Of a DNA stretch of 56,302 nt, positions 42,859 to 50,570 are shown piece by piece. The notes beneath the pieces are model-generated. The model was given only the letters and a program-made list of their open reading frames with translations, made no database searches and had not been told where the DNA came from. The number at the start of each line of letters is the position of its first letter. The first letter of the stretch is position 1. This DNA comes from Acinetobacter sp. N54.MGS-139. GTDB taxonomy: Bacteria > Pseudomonadota > Gammaproteobacteria > Burkholderiales > Burkholderiaceae_F. The DNA is taken from assembly GCA_000980495.1 (NCBI GenBank), contig LARN01000004.1, positions 1 through 56,302 on the forward strand, written 5' to 3'. The translations under genes and the position numbers were made by a program.

Positions 42859-44940
42859 ATGTCATACCAAGTTTTGGCACGCAAGTGGCGGCCTCATGAT
42901 TTTTCTTCTCTGCTCGGACAAGATCACGTTGTTCGTGCCTTGACGCATGCCCTGACGGAAAATCGACTTCACCATGCTTACCTTTTTACGGGTACGCGCG
43001 GTGTCGGTAAAACGACGATTTCCCGAATTCTTGCCAAATGTCTGAACTGTGTCGGGCCGGACGGAAAGGGCGGCATTACCGCTGAGCCCTGCGGCGTTTG
43101 CGAAGCCTGTCGAGCCATTGACGAAGACCGCTTCGTTGACTACATCGAAATGGACGCGGCATCCACCCGCGGTATTGATGACATGGTCTCGCTTTTGGAG
43201 CGCGCCAAATACGTTCCGACGAACGCTCGCTTTAAGGTCTACATGATCGACGAAGTCCATCAGCTGACCTCCGCGGCATTCAATGCGATGCTCAAAACCT
43301 TGGAAGAGCCGCCTGAATATGTCAAATTTATTTTGGCGACGACTGATCCGCAGAAAGTTCCGGTAACGGTGCTTTCCCGCTGCCTGCAGTTCAATCTGAA
43401 GAGCCTTTCTCCTCAGCTCATTTCTTCGCATATGGCTGAGCTGCTGGATAAGGAACAAATTTCGTTCGAGAAGCCGGCGCTTCGTATGCTGGCCTCCGGA
43501 GCCAGAGGTTCGATGCGTGACGGCTTGTCTCTGCTTGATCAGGCAATTGCGTACAGCGCGGGCAACGTTACCTTGGAATCCGTGCGCGAGATGCTCGGCA
43601 CGATCGACTCGACAACCTTGATCCGCTTGCTTGGCGCCTTGGCCAATCATGAGCCGAAAGAGATCATGAAGGTGGCTGACGAGATCGGTGCCCGCAGCCT
43701 GTCTTACACGCAGGCGATGAAAGATTTGGCCGTTCTTCTGCACCGCATTGCGATGGCGCAGCAGCTGCCGGAAATTCTCACCGATGAAGAGCCTGATGCC
43801 TCCGAGCTTCGTCAGTTAGCAAGCGTGTTCTCTCCGGATGAAGTCCAGCTCTTCTATCAGATTGCGATTCACGGCCGTAACGACATGGCGCTGGCACCTG
43901 ATGAGTATGCAGGTTTCACAATGGCGCTGCTGCGCATGCTGGCGTTTGCTCCTCTAGAAGGAAAGATGCCGAAAAGCCTGCCTGCTGCCGTAACGCACAA
44001 AGAAGAGGCACCCGCTCTCCCAAAAACTGAGCCGGCCAAGACTGAGCTGCCGGCGCAGCAAAAAGTTCAGTCTGCGGAAATTCAGCCGAAAGCGCTCGAA
44101 GCTCCGGCGGCTTCTGCAAAATCGGCTTTATCCGCACAGGAGCTGGAAGACATTCCCTGGGATCACAGTATTGCGACGGGCAAACCTGTGTTTGTTCCGC
44201 AAGGTTCGGAATCTGCAGTTCCTAACTTAAAGAAGAAAGCGGCCGAAAAGACAAAACCGGCAGCATCGGCTCCCGCGGCAAAGGAAGTCAAACCTCAGCC
44301 GAAGGCGTCGGAAGCTGAGCCTTTTCCTTCGGAAATAGCGGGCGTTCCTGCGATCCCTTCCATCGACATGCCGGATGACGATGCGCCGTGGGTTCCGGAG
44401 ACTGACAGCGTTCCCGCTGATGACCTCGACTGGATGGCGCCGCCGGCTTGGCCCGAAGAATATTCAGAAGAAGCCGGGGTCTCCGTGCTTCCGCCCGCTC
44501 CTCAGGAAAAGCAGAAGGAATATATTCCCGCAGAGCCCGTTCAAATGAACGCATGGCTTGAAGCGGCAGAAAAAATTCATTTGGATCCGGCGTCTCAGCC
44601 GTTAGTCACGAGTGCCGAGCTCGAGAGTTTCGACGGTCAGAATATGAAGCTCACCGTAGATTTGGAAAAACTGACAGCGCACGATATGGTTGCTAAACTT
44701 GCGGCCGAATTGAAGAAGGTTCTTGGGAGCGACGTCCACGTCACAGTGACGACGGCACCCACGAAATACCAGAATCTACGTACGCTTTACGCTCAGAGAT
44801 TTTTAGCAGAAAAGCAGAAAAAGCTCTCCGAGCTGAAGAAAGACAAAAGAATTCTTTCTTTCATGAAGGTCTTTAACGTCGAGCCGAAGGCAGAAGACTT
44901 GGATCTTTTAGATAAAGAAGGCAAAGTTAGAACAATTTAA
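42859..44940 (+). CDS. dnaX: DNA polymerase III subunits gamma/tau
   Basis: A 693-residue clamp-loader ATPase. Walker A is GTRGVGKTT (residues 45-53). Zinc-module cysteines are at 64, 78, 81 and 84, the Walker B segment is YMIDEVHQL and sensor 1 is LATTDPQKVP. Residues 370-560 form a low-complexity Pro/Ala/Glu/Lys linker; the C-terminal 130 residues resemble the tau part that binds the polymerase. No E. coli-type A AAA AAG slippery heptamer is seen, so a separate gamma product is not evident. Confidence 0.95.
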   Translation: MSYQVLARKWRPHDFSSLLGQDHVVRALTHALTENRLHHAYLFTGTRGVGKTTISRILAKCLNCVGPDGKGGITAEPCGVCEACRAIDEDRFVDYIEMDAASTRGIDDMVSLLERAKYVPTNARFKVYMIDEVHQLTSAAFNAMLKTLEEPPEYVKFILATTDPQKVPVTVLSRCLQFNLKSLSPQLISSHMAELLDKEQISFEKPALRMLASGARGSMRDGLSLLDQAIAYSAGNVTLESVREMLGTIDSTTLIRLLGALANHEPKEIMKVADEIGARSLSYTQAMKDLAVLLHRIAMAQQLPEILTDEEPDASELRQLASVFSPDEVQLFYQIAIHGRNDMALAPDEYAGFTMALLRMLAFAPLEGKMPKSLPAAVTHKEEAPALPKTEPAKTELPAQQKVQSAEIQPKALEAPAASAKSALSAQELEDIPWDHSIATGKPVFVPQGSESAVPNLKKKAAEKTKPAASAPAAKEVKPQPKASEAEPFPSEIAGVPAIPSIDMPDDDAPWVPETDSVPADDLDWMAPPAWPEEYSEEAGVSVLPPAPQEKQKEYIPAEPVQMNAWLEAAEKIHLDPASQPLVTSAELESFDGQNMKLTVDLEKLTAHDMVAKLAAELKKVLGSDVHVTVTTAPTKYQNLRTLYAQRFLAEKQKKLSELKKDKRILSFMKVFNVEPKAEDLDLLDKEGKVRTI

Positions 44941-44957
44941 ATTTGAAAGGAATCAAA

Positions 44958-45284
44958 ATGAAAGGATTTGGCGGAATGGGTCAGATGGGCCAGATGATGA
45001 AACAGGCTCAGATGATGCAGATGAACATTCAGAAAGCTCAGAAAGAGCTCGAAACCATTGAAGTCACCGGTGAAGCCGGCAACGGTATGGTCAAAGTCAC
45101 GATGACCTGCAAGAACGTCTGCCGCCGCGTCATGATCGACGACAGCCTGGTCGGTGCCGATGCTGACCGCGAAATGCTCGAAGACCTCCTTCTGACAGCA
45201 ATCAACGACGCTTCCAAGAAGGTCGAAGCCGAAACCAACGCCAAGATCAGCAAGGCTACCGGCGGCATGAAACTCCCGTTCTAA
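44958..45284 (+). CDS. YbaB/EbfC nucleoid-associated protein
   Basis: A 108-residue YbaB-family DNA-binding protein (Met/Gln-rich start MKGFGGMGQMGQMMKQAQMM, then VTGEAGNGMVKVTM and the SKATGGMKLPF end). Start at 44958 with AAAGGAATC upstream; the frame is also open from a TTG five codons earlier. It lies between dnaX and recR, the classic arrangement. Confidence 0.95.
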   Translation: MKGFGGMGQMGQMMKQAQMMQMNIQKAQKELETIEVTGEAGNGMVKVTMTCKNVCRRVMIDDSLVGADADREMLEDLLLTAINDASKKVEAETNAKISKATGGMKLPF

Positions 45285-45288
45285 TTCA

Positions 45289-45900
45289 ATGGAACAAATC
45301 GGAGCAATTGCCGAACTGATTGATGCGCTGAAGAAGCTCCCCGGAGTCGGTCCGAGAGCTGCTCAGCGCATTGCTTATCAGCTGTTAAATGGCGACAGAA
45401 GTGATGCGAATCGTCTCGGAGAAGCGCTCTTAAAGGCCACCAAGACGGTGCATCGCTGTGCCCGCTGCAACAATCTGACCGACGGCGAGCTGTGCAGTTT
45501 CTGCGCTTCTCATAACCGTGATGACTCCTTGCTTTGCATCGTTGAAAGCGTGGCTGACTTGATGGTGATCGAGCAGAGCCTTTCTTATCACGGCCGCTAC
45601 TTTATTTTGATGGGACGCCTGTCCCCGTTAAACGGCGTCGGGCCGCACGAAATCGGCTTGGATAAGCTCTTAGAGCGCGCCGGCGAACCCGAAGTTAAAG
45701 AAGTCATCATTGCGACTTCTTTTACCGCAGAAGGCGAGGCGACTGCCTTTGCCGTGTCGGAACTTCTTTCCAAACACTATCCCCAATTAAAACTCACGCG
45801 TATTGCCCGAGGTGTTCCGGCCGGGGCCGAAATCGAATACACGGATGTCAACACCGTGGCGCAGGCAATGCTTAACAGACGTGTTCGTGAAAGCGACTAA
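45289..45900 (+). CDS. recR: Recombination mediator RecR
   Basis: A 203-residue protein: N-terminal helix-hairpin-helix (LKKLPGVGPRAAQRIAY), zinc finger (CARCNNLTDGELCSFC) and Toprim domain (LCIVESVADLMVIEQ). RecFOR loads RecA on gapped DNA. It begins four bases after the ybaB stop, so it is co-transcribed. Confidence 0.97.
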   Translation: MEQIGAIAELIDALKKLPGVGPRAAQRIAYQLLNGDRSDANRLGEALLKATKTVHRCARCNNLTDGELCSFCASHNRDDSLLCIVESVADLMVIEQSLSYHGRYFILMGRLSPLNGVGPHEIGLDKLLERAGEPEVKEVIIATSFTAEGEATAFAVSELLSKHYPQLKLTRIARGVPAGAEIEYTDVNTVAQAMLNRRVRESD

Positions 45901-46025
45901 GACGCGTTCTTAGCAATTTGAGAAAAAATTTTTCTTCTAAGCGTTATTACTTAGTTGGATTTCCGCACAAATGAGATTTAGGCGGTATTCTTTATCTGTA
46001 ACTCAATTTTACAAACGGAAGAAAA

Positions 46026-46157
46026 GTGACGAATACAACAGGCAACCGAAATAACACTCCGGCAGTCCCGGGGTTTGCGGCTGTTTGCGTCCTTTCTCTT
46101 AACGGTCTTAGCTTGGCTTTGGGCTTGTTGCTTCGATTGCGCCTGAATGTCGGCTAG
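46026..46157 (+). CDS. Possible 43-residue leucine-rich leader peptide or microprotein
   Basis: The frame starts with GTG at 46026, with GGAAG five bases upstream, and ends with TAG at 46155. The peptide starts MTNTTGNRNNTPAVPG and then is hydrophobic and leucine-rich (VLSLNGLSLALGLLLRLRLNVG, about ten Leu in the last 26 residues). It could be a leader peptide controlling the terminator at 46209-46232 or a small membrane protein. Not recognised; chance is possible. Confidence 0.3.
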   Translation: MTNTTGNRNNTPAVPGFAAVCVLSLNGLSLALGLLLRLRLNVG

Positions 46158-46208
46158 GACTGTTTTTGTATATATCGTTTCTTATCAACTAAATTCGTAG
46201 TTCAAAGA

Positions 46209-46232
46209 CGGTCCGCCAAGCGGGCCTTTTTT
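46209..46232 (+). terminator. Terminator/attenuator before the transporter operon
   Basis: Stem GGTCCGC / GCGGGCC (7 pairs, one G-T) with a CAA loop and a TTTTTT tract. Unusually it lies immediately upstream of the first transporter gene. Confidence 0.8.
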
Positions 46233-46249
46233 ATTATTGGGGAATAAAA

Positions 46250-47293
46250 ATGAATAAATTCACACGCCGTACCGTCATCGCAGCCGCCTGTGCCGCTGCA
46301 GCTATGACTTTCGCGCCGATGTCTTTTGCTCAGCAAGCACCGGAAAAGAAAGACGTGACGATTGCCGTGGGCGGTAAGAGTCTTTACTACTATCTGCCTC
46401 TTTCCATCGCAGAACAGCTCGGTTATTTCAAGGACGAAGGTCTGAACGTCAAGATCGTTGACTTCCAGGGCGGCTCTCGTTCGCTTCAGGCTGTTGTCGG
46501 CGGCAGTGCAGATGTTGTGTCCGGAGCCTTCGAACACACCATTTCCATGCAGGCTAAAAAGCAGCCCATGACTGCCTTTGTTCTGCAGGGTCGTGCTCCC
46601 CAGCTCGCTCTCGTTGTCTCCAATAAGACAATGAAAGACTACAAACAGCTGAGTGACCTGAAGGGCAAGAAAGTCGGCGTTACCGCTCCGGGATCTTCCT
46701 CACAGATGGTTGCCAACTTCATCCTCAAAAAGGGCGGTCTCGGACCTAAAGACGTTGCTTTCATCGGTGTAGGTTCTTCTTCCGGCGCAGTCTCTGCGAT
46801 CAGAAGCGGCCAGATCGACGCCTTAATTAACCTCGACCCGGTTATCACAATCCTTCTGAAGAACGGAGACGCCAAACTCGTCGCCGATACCCGTAAAGTT
46901 AAAGAATCCGAAAGCTTCTTCGGCGGCACAATGCCTGCCGGCTGCCTCTACGCTCCGGTTTCTTTCGTTGAGAAGAATCCCAAGACAGTTCAGGCTCTGA
47001 CCAATGCTATTGTCCGTGCCGATGACTGGCTGGCTAAAGCTACTCCGGAAGAAGTTGCTAAGGTTGTTCCGGCTTCTTACTTAATGGGCAACCGTGGTAT
47101 CTATCTTGCAGGTTTTGAAGGGAACCGTGATGCTCTGTCTCCGGACGGACGCTTCCCGGACGGCTGTGCCAAGATCTCCCTGGGTGCCCTTCAGACCGTG
47201 AACGATAAAATCGATCCGGCCAAGATCGATTTAACCAAGGTTTATACCAATAAATTTGTTGATGAAGCCTTAAAGAAATATCCGGCTAAATAA
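46250..47293 (+). CDS. NitT/TauT-family ABC transporter substrate-binding protein
   Basis: A 347-residue periplasmic binding protein of the NMT1/SsuA-like class. The signal (MNKFTRRTVIAAACAAAAMTFAPMSFA, cleavage near residue 27) carries two arginines. The mature protein shows YYYLPLSIAEQLGYFKDEGLNVKIVDFQGGSRSLQAVVGGSADV, the family's ligand-cleft region. Members bind nitrate, taurine, aliphatic sulfonates, pyrimidine precursors or similar small molecules; the ligand cannot be told here. The ATPase and permease genes follow. Confidence 0.88.
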   Translation: MNKFTRRTVIAAACAAAAMTFAPMSFAQQAPEKKDVTIAVGGKSLYYYLPLSIAEQLGYFKDEGLNVKIVDFQGGSRSLQAVVGGSADVVSGAFEHTISMQAKKQPMTAFVLQGRAPQLALVVSNKTMKDYKQLSDLKGKKVGVTAPGSSSQMVANFILKKGGLGPKDVAFIGVGSSSGAVSAIRSGQIDALINLDPVITILLKNGDAKLVADTRKVKESESFFGGTMPAGCLYAPVSFVEKNPKTVQALTNAIVRADDWLAKATPEEVAKVVPASYLMGNRGIYLAGFEGNRDALSPDGRFPDGCAKISLGALQTVNDKIDPAKIDLTKVYTNKFVDEALKKYPAK

Positions 47294-47304
47294 ATAAAAT
47301 AAGA

Positions 47305-47326
47305 GGCGGAGCCCAAGCGCTCCGCC
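47305..47326 (+). promoter_or_regulatory. GC-rich hairpin between binding protein and ATPase genes
   Basis: A perfect 8-bp stem GGCGGAGC / GCTCCGCC with a 6-base loop, 11 bases after the binding-protein stop. It is followed by A-rich rather than T-rich sequence, so it is more likely a processing or stabilising hairpin that keeps binding-protein mRNA more abundant than the downstream genes. Confidence 0.6.
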
Positions 47327-47367
47327 CAAGAGAAAAAACCAAATAACAACTAACAGCAGCATTCAAG

Positions 47368-48177
47368 ATGAATCAGCCAGCAGTGGAATTTGACGATGTG
47401 ACGTGCAGTTTTGTCAGTGATGACAATAAACACTACACGGCCGTTAGGGATGTGAATTTAACAATCGGAGACGGTGAGTTCGTCAGCGTGGTCGGTCCGA
47501 CCGGATGCGGTAAATCGACCGTACTTAATATGGCAGCGGGGCTTTTAACGCCGTCAAAAGGAACCGTCAAAGTCTTTGGAGAAGAGCTTGTCGGTTTAAA
47601 TAAGCGAGCGGGCTACATGTTCCAGGCAGAAGCTTTAATGCCCTGGAGAACGGCCATTGATAATGTTTCTGCAGGTCTGCAGTTTAAGGGCGTTCCTGAG
47701 AAAGAACGCCATGAACAAGCTCGTCATTGGCTCTCTCGCGTGGGCTTAAGCGGCTTTGAAGACCGTTATCCGCATGAGCTTTCCGGCGGTATGAGAAAGC
47801 GTGTTGCTTTGGCCCAGACGCTGATCATGGATCCGGACATCATTCTGATGGATGAGCCGTTCTCTGCGCTGGACATTCAGACTCGTCAGCTGATGGAAAA
47901 CGAAGTGCTGGCTCTGTGGTCACAGAAGAAAAAGGCCGTTCTTTTCATTACGCATGACTTAGACGAAGCCATTTCTATTTCCGACCGTGTGGTGGTTTTC
48001 TCCGCCGGCCCGGGTTCTCATCCGATCGGTGAGTTCTACATCGATATCGCTCGTCCGCGTGACGTAGCAGAAGTCCGTGTCACACCGCGCTTCATTGAAC
48101 TGCACAACGCTATTTGGGCCGACCTTCGCGAAGAAGTGCTTAAGGGCTATGAAAATCAGAGAAACAGGGTGAAGTAA
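47368..48177 (+). CDS. NitT/TauT-family ABC transporter ATPase
   Basis: A 269-residue ATPase with Walker A GPTGCGKST, signature LSGGMRKR and Walker B IILMDEPFSALD, as in TauB/SsuB proteins. The H-loop is LFITHDLDEAIS. It partners with the permease that starts three bases after its stop. Confidence 0.93.
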   Translation: MNQPAVEFDDVTCSFVSDDNKHYTAVRDVNLTIGDGEFVSVVGPTGCGKSTVLNMAAGLLTPSKGTVKVFGEELVGLNKRAGYMFQAEALMPWRTAIDNVSAGLQFKGVPEKERHEQARHWLSRVGLSGFEDRYPHELSGGMRKRVALAQTLIMDPDIILMDEPFSALDIQTRQLMENEVLALWSQKKKAVLFITHDLDEAISISDRVVVFSAGPGSHPIGEFYIDIARPRDVAEVRVTPRFIELHNAIWADLREEVLKGYENQRNRVK

Positions 48178-48180
48178 AAA

Positions 48181-49017
48181 ATGAAAAAAGGAAGCACACC
48201 TATTCTTCAGTCAAAAACGAAGTTAGTCACCTGCCAGCTGCTTCTGCTGGTTGCGATTTTCTTCTTCTGGTGGCTGATGACCAAGCCCGGCCTCATTCCT
48301 CCGTTCATGTTCCAGGACGAGAATCAGGCAGCGTTCTTCTTCGGTGAACCGATTCAGATCGGAAAGGTTATATGGGACTGGTTTGTCGTTAACTTAGAAA
48401 TCTATCCCAACCTTGCCGTCACACTGACGGAAACCGTCTTAGCATTCGTTTTCGGTACAGCTGCCGGTCTTTTGGTCGGACTTTGGCTGGCATTAGCTCC
48501 GACCGCTGCTGCCATTGCAGATCCCTACATCAAGGGTCTGAACTCTATGCCTCGTGTAATCCTGGCGCCGATCTTCGGTGTTTGGTTCGGCTTAGGCATC
48601 GGCTCTAAAGTCGCTCTCGGTATCACGCTGGTGTTCTTCATTGTGTTCTTCAACGTTTACCAAGGCGTTCGTGAAGTCAGCCCGAACGTTCTGGCAAGCG
48701 CACGTATGCTGGGCGCCAACAAGACACAGCTGCTCCGATTTGTTTATCTTCCGAGCGCGATGAGCTGGGTATTCTCCTCACTGCATTCTTCTGTCGGTAT
48801 GGCCTTCGTCGGTGCGGTCGTCGGCGAATACTTAGGTTCTGCAAGCGGTGTCGGTTATCTGATTCTGCAGGCTGAAAGTACGTTTGATATCAACACGGTT
48901 ATGGCTGGTATTTTGGTTCTGACTGCATTTGCGCTGGTGCTGGACTGGATGGTGTCTCTGGCTGAACATCATTTCATGAAGTGGCAGCCGAAGGGCGGCA
49001 GGAGCGAAAAACTCTAA
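48181..49017 (+). CDS. NitT/TauT-family ABC transporter permease
   Basis: A 278-residue permease of the SsuC/TauC type with about six helices. The EAA-loop region is visible as GVREVSPNVLASARMLGANKTQLLRFVYLPSAMSWVFSSLH. It ends with a strong terminator. Confidence 0.92.
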   Translation: MKKGSTPILQSKTKLVTCQLLLLVAIFFFWWLMTKPGLIPPFMFQDENQAAFFFGEPIQIGKVIWDWFVVNLEIYPNLAVTLTETVLAFVFGTAAGLLVGLWLALAPTAAAIADPYIKGLNSMPRVILAPIFGVWFGLGIGSKVALGITLVFFIVFFNVYQGVREVSPNVLASARMLGANKTQLLRFVYLPSAMSWVFSSLHSSVGMAFVGAVVGEYLGSASGVGYLILQAESTFDINTVMAGILVLTAFALVLDWMVSLAEHHFMKWQPKGGRSEKL

Positions 49018-49036
49018 CCTCAGAATTTGTTAACAG

Positions 49037-49059
49037 TGGGCGCTTCGGCGCCCATTTTT
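49037..49059 (+). terminator. Terminator after the transporter operon
   Basis: A perfect 7-bp stem TGGGCGC / GCGCCCA with a very stable TTCG loop, followed by TTTTTG. Confidence 0.93.
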
Positions 49060-49440
49060 GTAGCTGTCGTCGGGAGGAAAAGATTTGAAACATTTTTCTT
49101 GAGTCTGTCCTTTATGTGCAACAATCTCTTGCGAATTGAAATTTACGGCATAGAAAATTCATGTTACCCATCATCCGTATTCATTAGTGGAAACCACGAC
49201 AATTAATAAATGAGTTTTCAATGCTTTGGTCAAGATAAAGTTTTAAAGAATTAGATAACTGATTGATTTATAGGGACAGTTAGAGAATTGGATGGAAATA
49301 AATTAAGTCCCTGAAAAGTCAATGACCACAAACAAGCGATTTTTAGATAGCAACGTGGTTAATAGAATCTTCGAATCATTCAAAGGTAAGCGTCAAGACC
49401 ACATAGTGATACTTACTTTCTTAATTTGAGGAGGAGACGA
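49060..49440 (+). promoter_or_regulatory. Upstream region of the asparaginase gene
   Basis: About 380 bp, AT-rich and gene-free. It contains a small dyad GTGG-AAA-CCAC (49187-49197) and ends with GAGGAGGAG, a strong ribosome binding site before 49441. No FNR (TTGAT-N4-ATCAA) or CRP box is convincing, although the E. coli homolog is controlled by both. No RNA gene or coding frame recognised. Confidence 0.4.
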
Positions 49441-50484
49441 ATGATTCGTAAGGCTGTTTTAGGAACTGTTCTTGCCGCTGCATGCGGTGCTGCTTTTGCC
49501 GCATTACCGAACGTTGCAGTTTACGCGACCGGCGGCACGATTGCCGGGCAATCCGCGGCGTCTGACAAAACCAATTACTCTGCTGCCAAAGTCGGTGTCG
49601 ACAAATTAGTGCAGGCAGTTCCTGAACTTGCAAATATTGCCAATGTCACCAGCGACCAGGTTGCACAGATCGGCTCTCAAGATATGAGCGATGCTGTTTG
49701 GCTGACACTTGCTAAGAAGATCAACGCTGAATGCGGCAAGAAAGACGGTTTTGTGATCACTCACGGAACCGACACGATGGAAGAAACCGCTTACTTCCTG
49801 AACCTCACGGCAAAGTGCAATAAGCCGATCGTTCTGGTCGGTGCGATGCGCCCGTCGAATGCACTTTCTGCCGACGGTCCCGCCAATCTTTACAACGCCG
49901 TCGCTGTTGCCGGTGATCCTTCTGCTGCCGGCAAAGGTGTTATGGTTGTGATGAATGACCGTGTCCTCGGTGCTCGTGATGTTACTAAGACAAACACAAC
50001 CGGCGTTGAAACCTTCCAAAGCCCGAACGCCGGACAACTGGCAACGATCCACAACGGAAAAGTTCTGTGGGATGCGGCACCGGTAACCAAACACACAACT
50101 CAGACACCGTTCAAGGTTGACGGTTTAGACAAGCTGCCGAAGGTCGGTGTGGTCTATCAGCACGCCGGAGTTGAAGGTATCCAGGCTCAGGCATTGGTTG
50201 ACGCTAAATACGACGGTATCGTTACTGCCGGCGTGGGAAACGGCAACCTGCATAAATCCACTTTCCCGATCATTGAGAAAGCAGCAAAAGACGGTATTGC
50301 AATCGTCCGCTCCTCTCGTGTTCCGACCGGTTCTACAACCAAGGACGCAGAAGTTGATGACGCTAAGTACGGTTTCGTTTCTTCCGGTTCTCTCAATCCT
50401 CAGAAGGCCCGCGTTCTTCTGATGCTGGCTCTGACTCAGACCAAAGACCCTAAAGAAATCCAGAAGATTTTTGATCAGTACTAA
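49441..50484 (+). CDS. ansB: Type II periplasmic L-asparaginase
   Basis: A 347-residue exported enzyme. Signal MIRKAVLGTVLAAACGAAFA is followed by the catalytic N-terminal YATGGTIAG (nucleophilic Thr in TGGT). The second catalytic set is THGTDTMEETAYFL, with a Thr-Asp pair and later Lys (LVGAMRPSNALSADGP). It hydrolyses asparagine to aspartate and ammonia in the periplasm. Starting at 49441 gives a strong ribosome binding site; the frame is also open from a TTG five codons upstream. Confidence 0.94.
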   Translation: MIRKAVLGTVLAAACGAAFAALPNVAVYATGGTIAGQSAASDKTNYSAAKVGVDKLVQAVPELANIANVTSDQVAQIGSQDMSDAVWLTLAKKINAECGKKDGFVITHGTDTMEETAYFLNLTAKCNKPIVLVGAMRPSNALSADGPANLYNAVAVAGDPSAAGKGVMVVMNDRVLGARDVTKTNTTGVETFQSPNAGQLATIHNGKVLWDAAPVTKHTTQTPFKVDGLDKLPKVGVVYQHAGVEGIQAQALVDAKYDGIVTAGVGNGNLHKSTFPIIEKAAKDGIAIVRSSRVPTGSTTKDAEVDDAKYGFVSSGSLNPQKARVLLMLALTQTKDPKEIQKIFDQY

Positions 50485-50520
50485 GCCGACAAGTTAAAGA
50501 GGCGATAGCCTTTTCAGAGA

Positions 50521-50554
50521 CGGCAAAACCCGGGCAATCGCTCGGGTTTTGCCG
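50521..50554. terminator. Bidirectional terminator between ansB and spoT
   Basis: A perfect 12-bp stem, CGGCAAAACCCG and CGGGTTTTGCCG, with a ten-base loop. It lies 36 bases after the asparaginase stop and 17 bases beyond the spoT stop, so it can serve both genes. Confidence 0.75.
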
Positions 50555-50570
50555 TTGAGAAGTACAAAAA

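Larger units (their letters stand above)
45901..46249 (+). promoter_or_regulatory. Leader region of the NitT/TauT-type transporter operon
   Basis: A 349-bp stretch after recR. An AT-rich hairpin at 45907-45933 (arms GAAAAA/TTTTTC region) may end the recR transcript. A short leucine-rich frame lies at 46026-46157 (listed separately). Then a terminator-type hairpin, GGTCCGC-CAA-GCGGGCC followed by TTTTTT, sits at 46209-46232, only 18 bases before the transporter start. A terminator placed there, after a short peptide, suggests attenuation. No known riboswitch motif is recognised. Confidence 0.4.

Noticed and set aside
42862..43743. A 293-codon open frame antisense to dnaX
   Set aside because: Shadow of a long biased gene without any recognisable motif.
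44230..44260. Possible dnaX frameshift site (AAAGAAGAAAG)
   Set aside because: It lacks the A AAA AAG heptamer and no stem-loop is evident after it.
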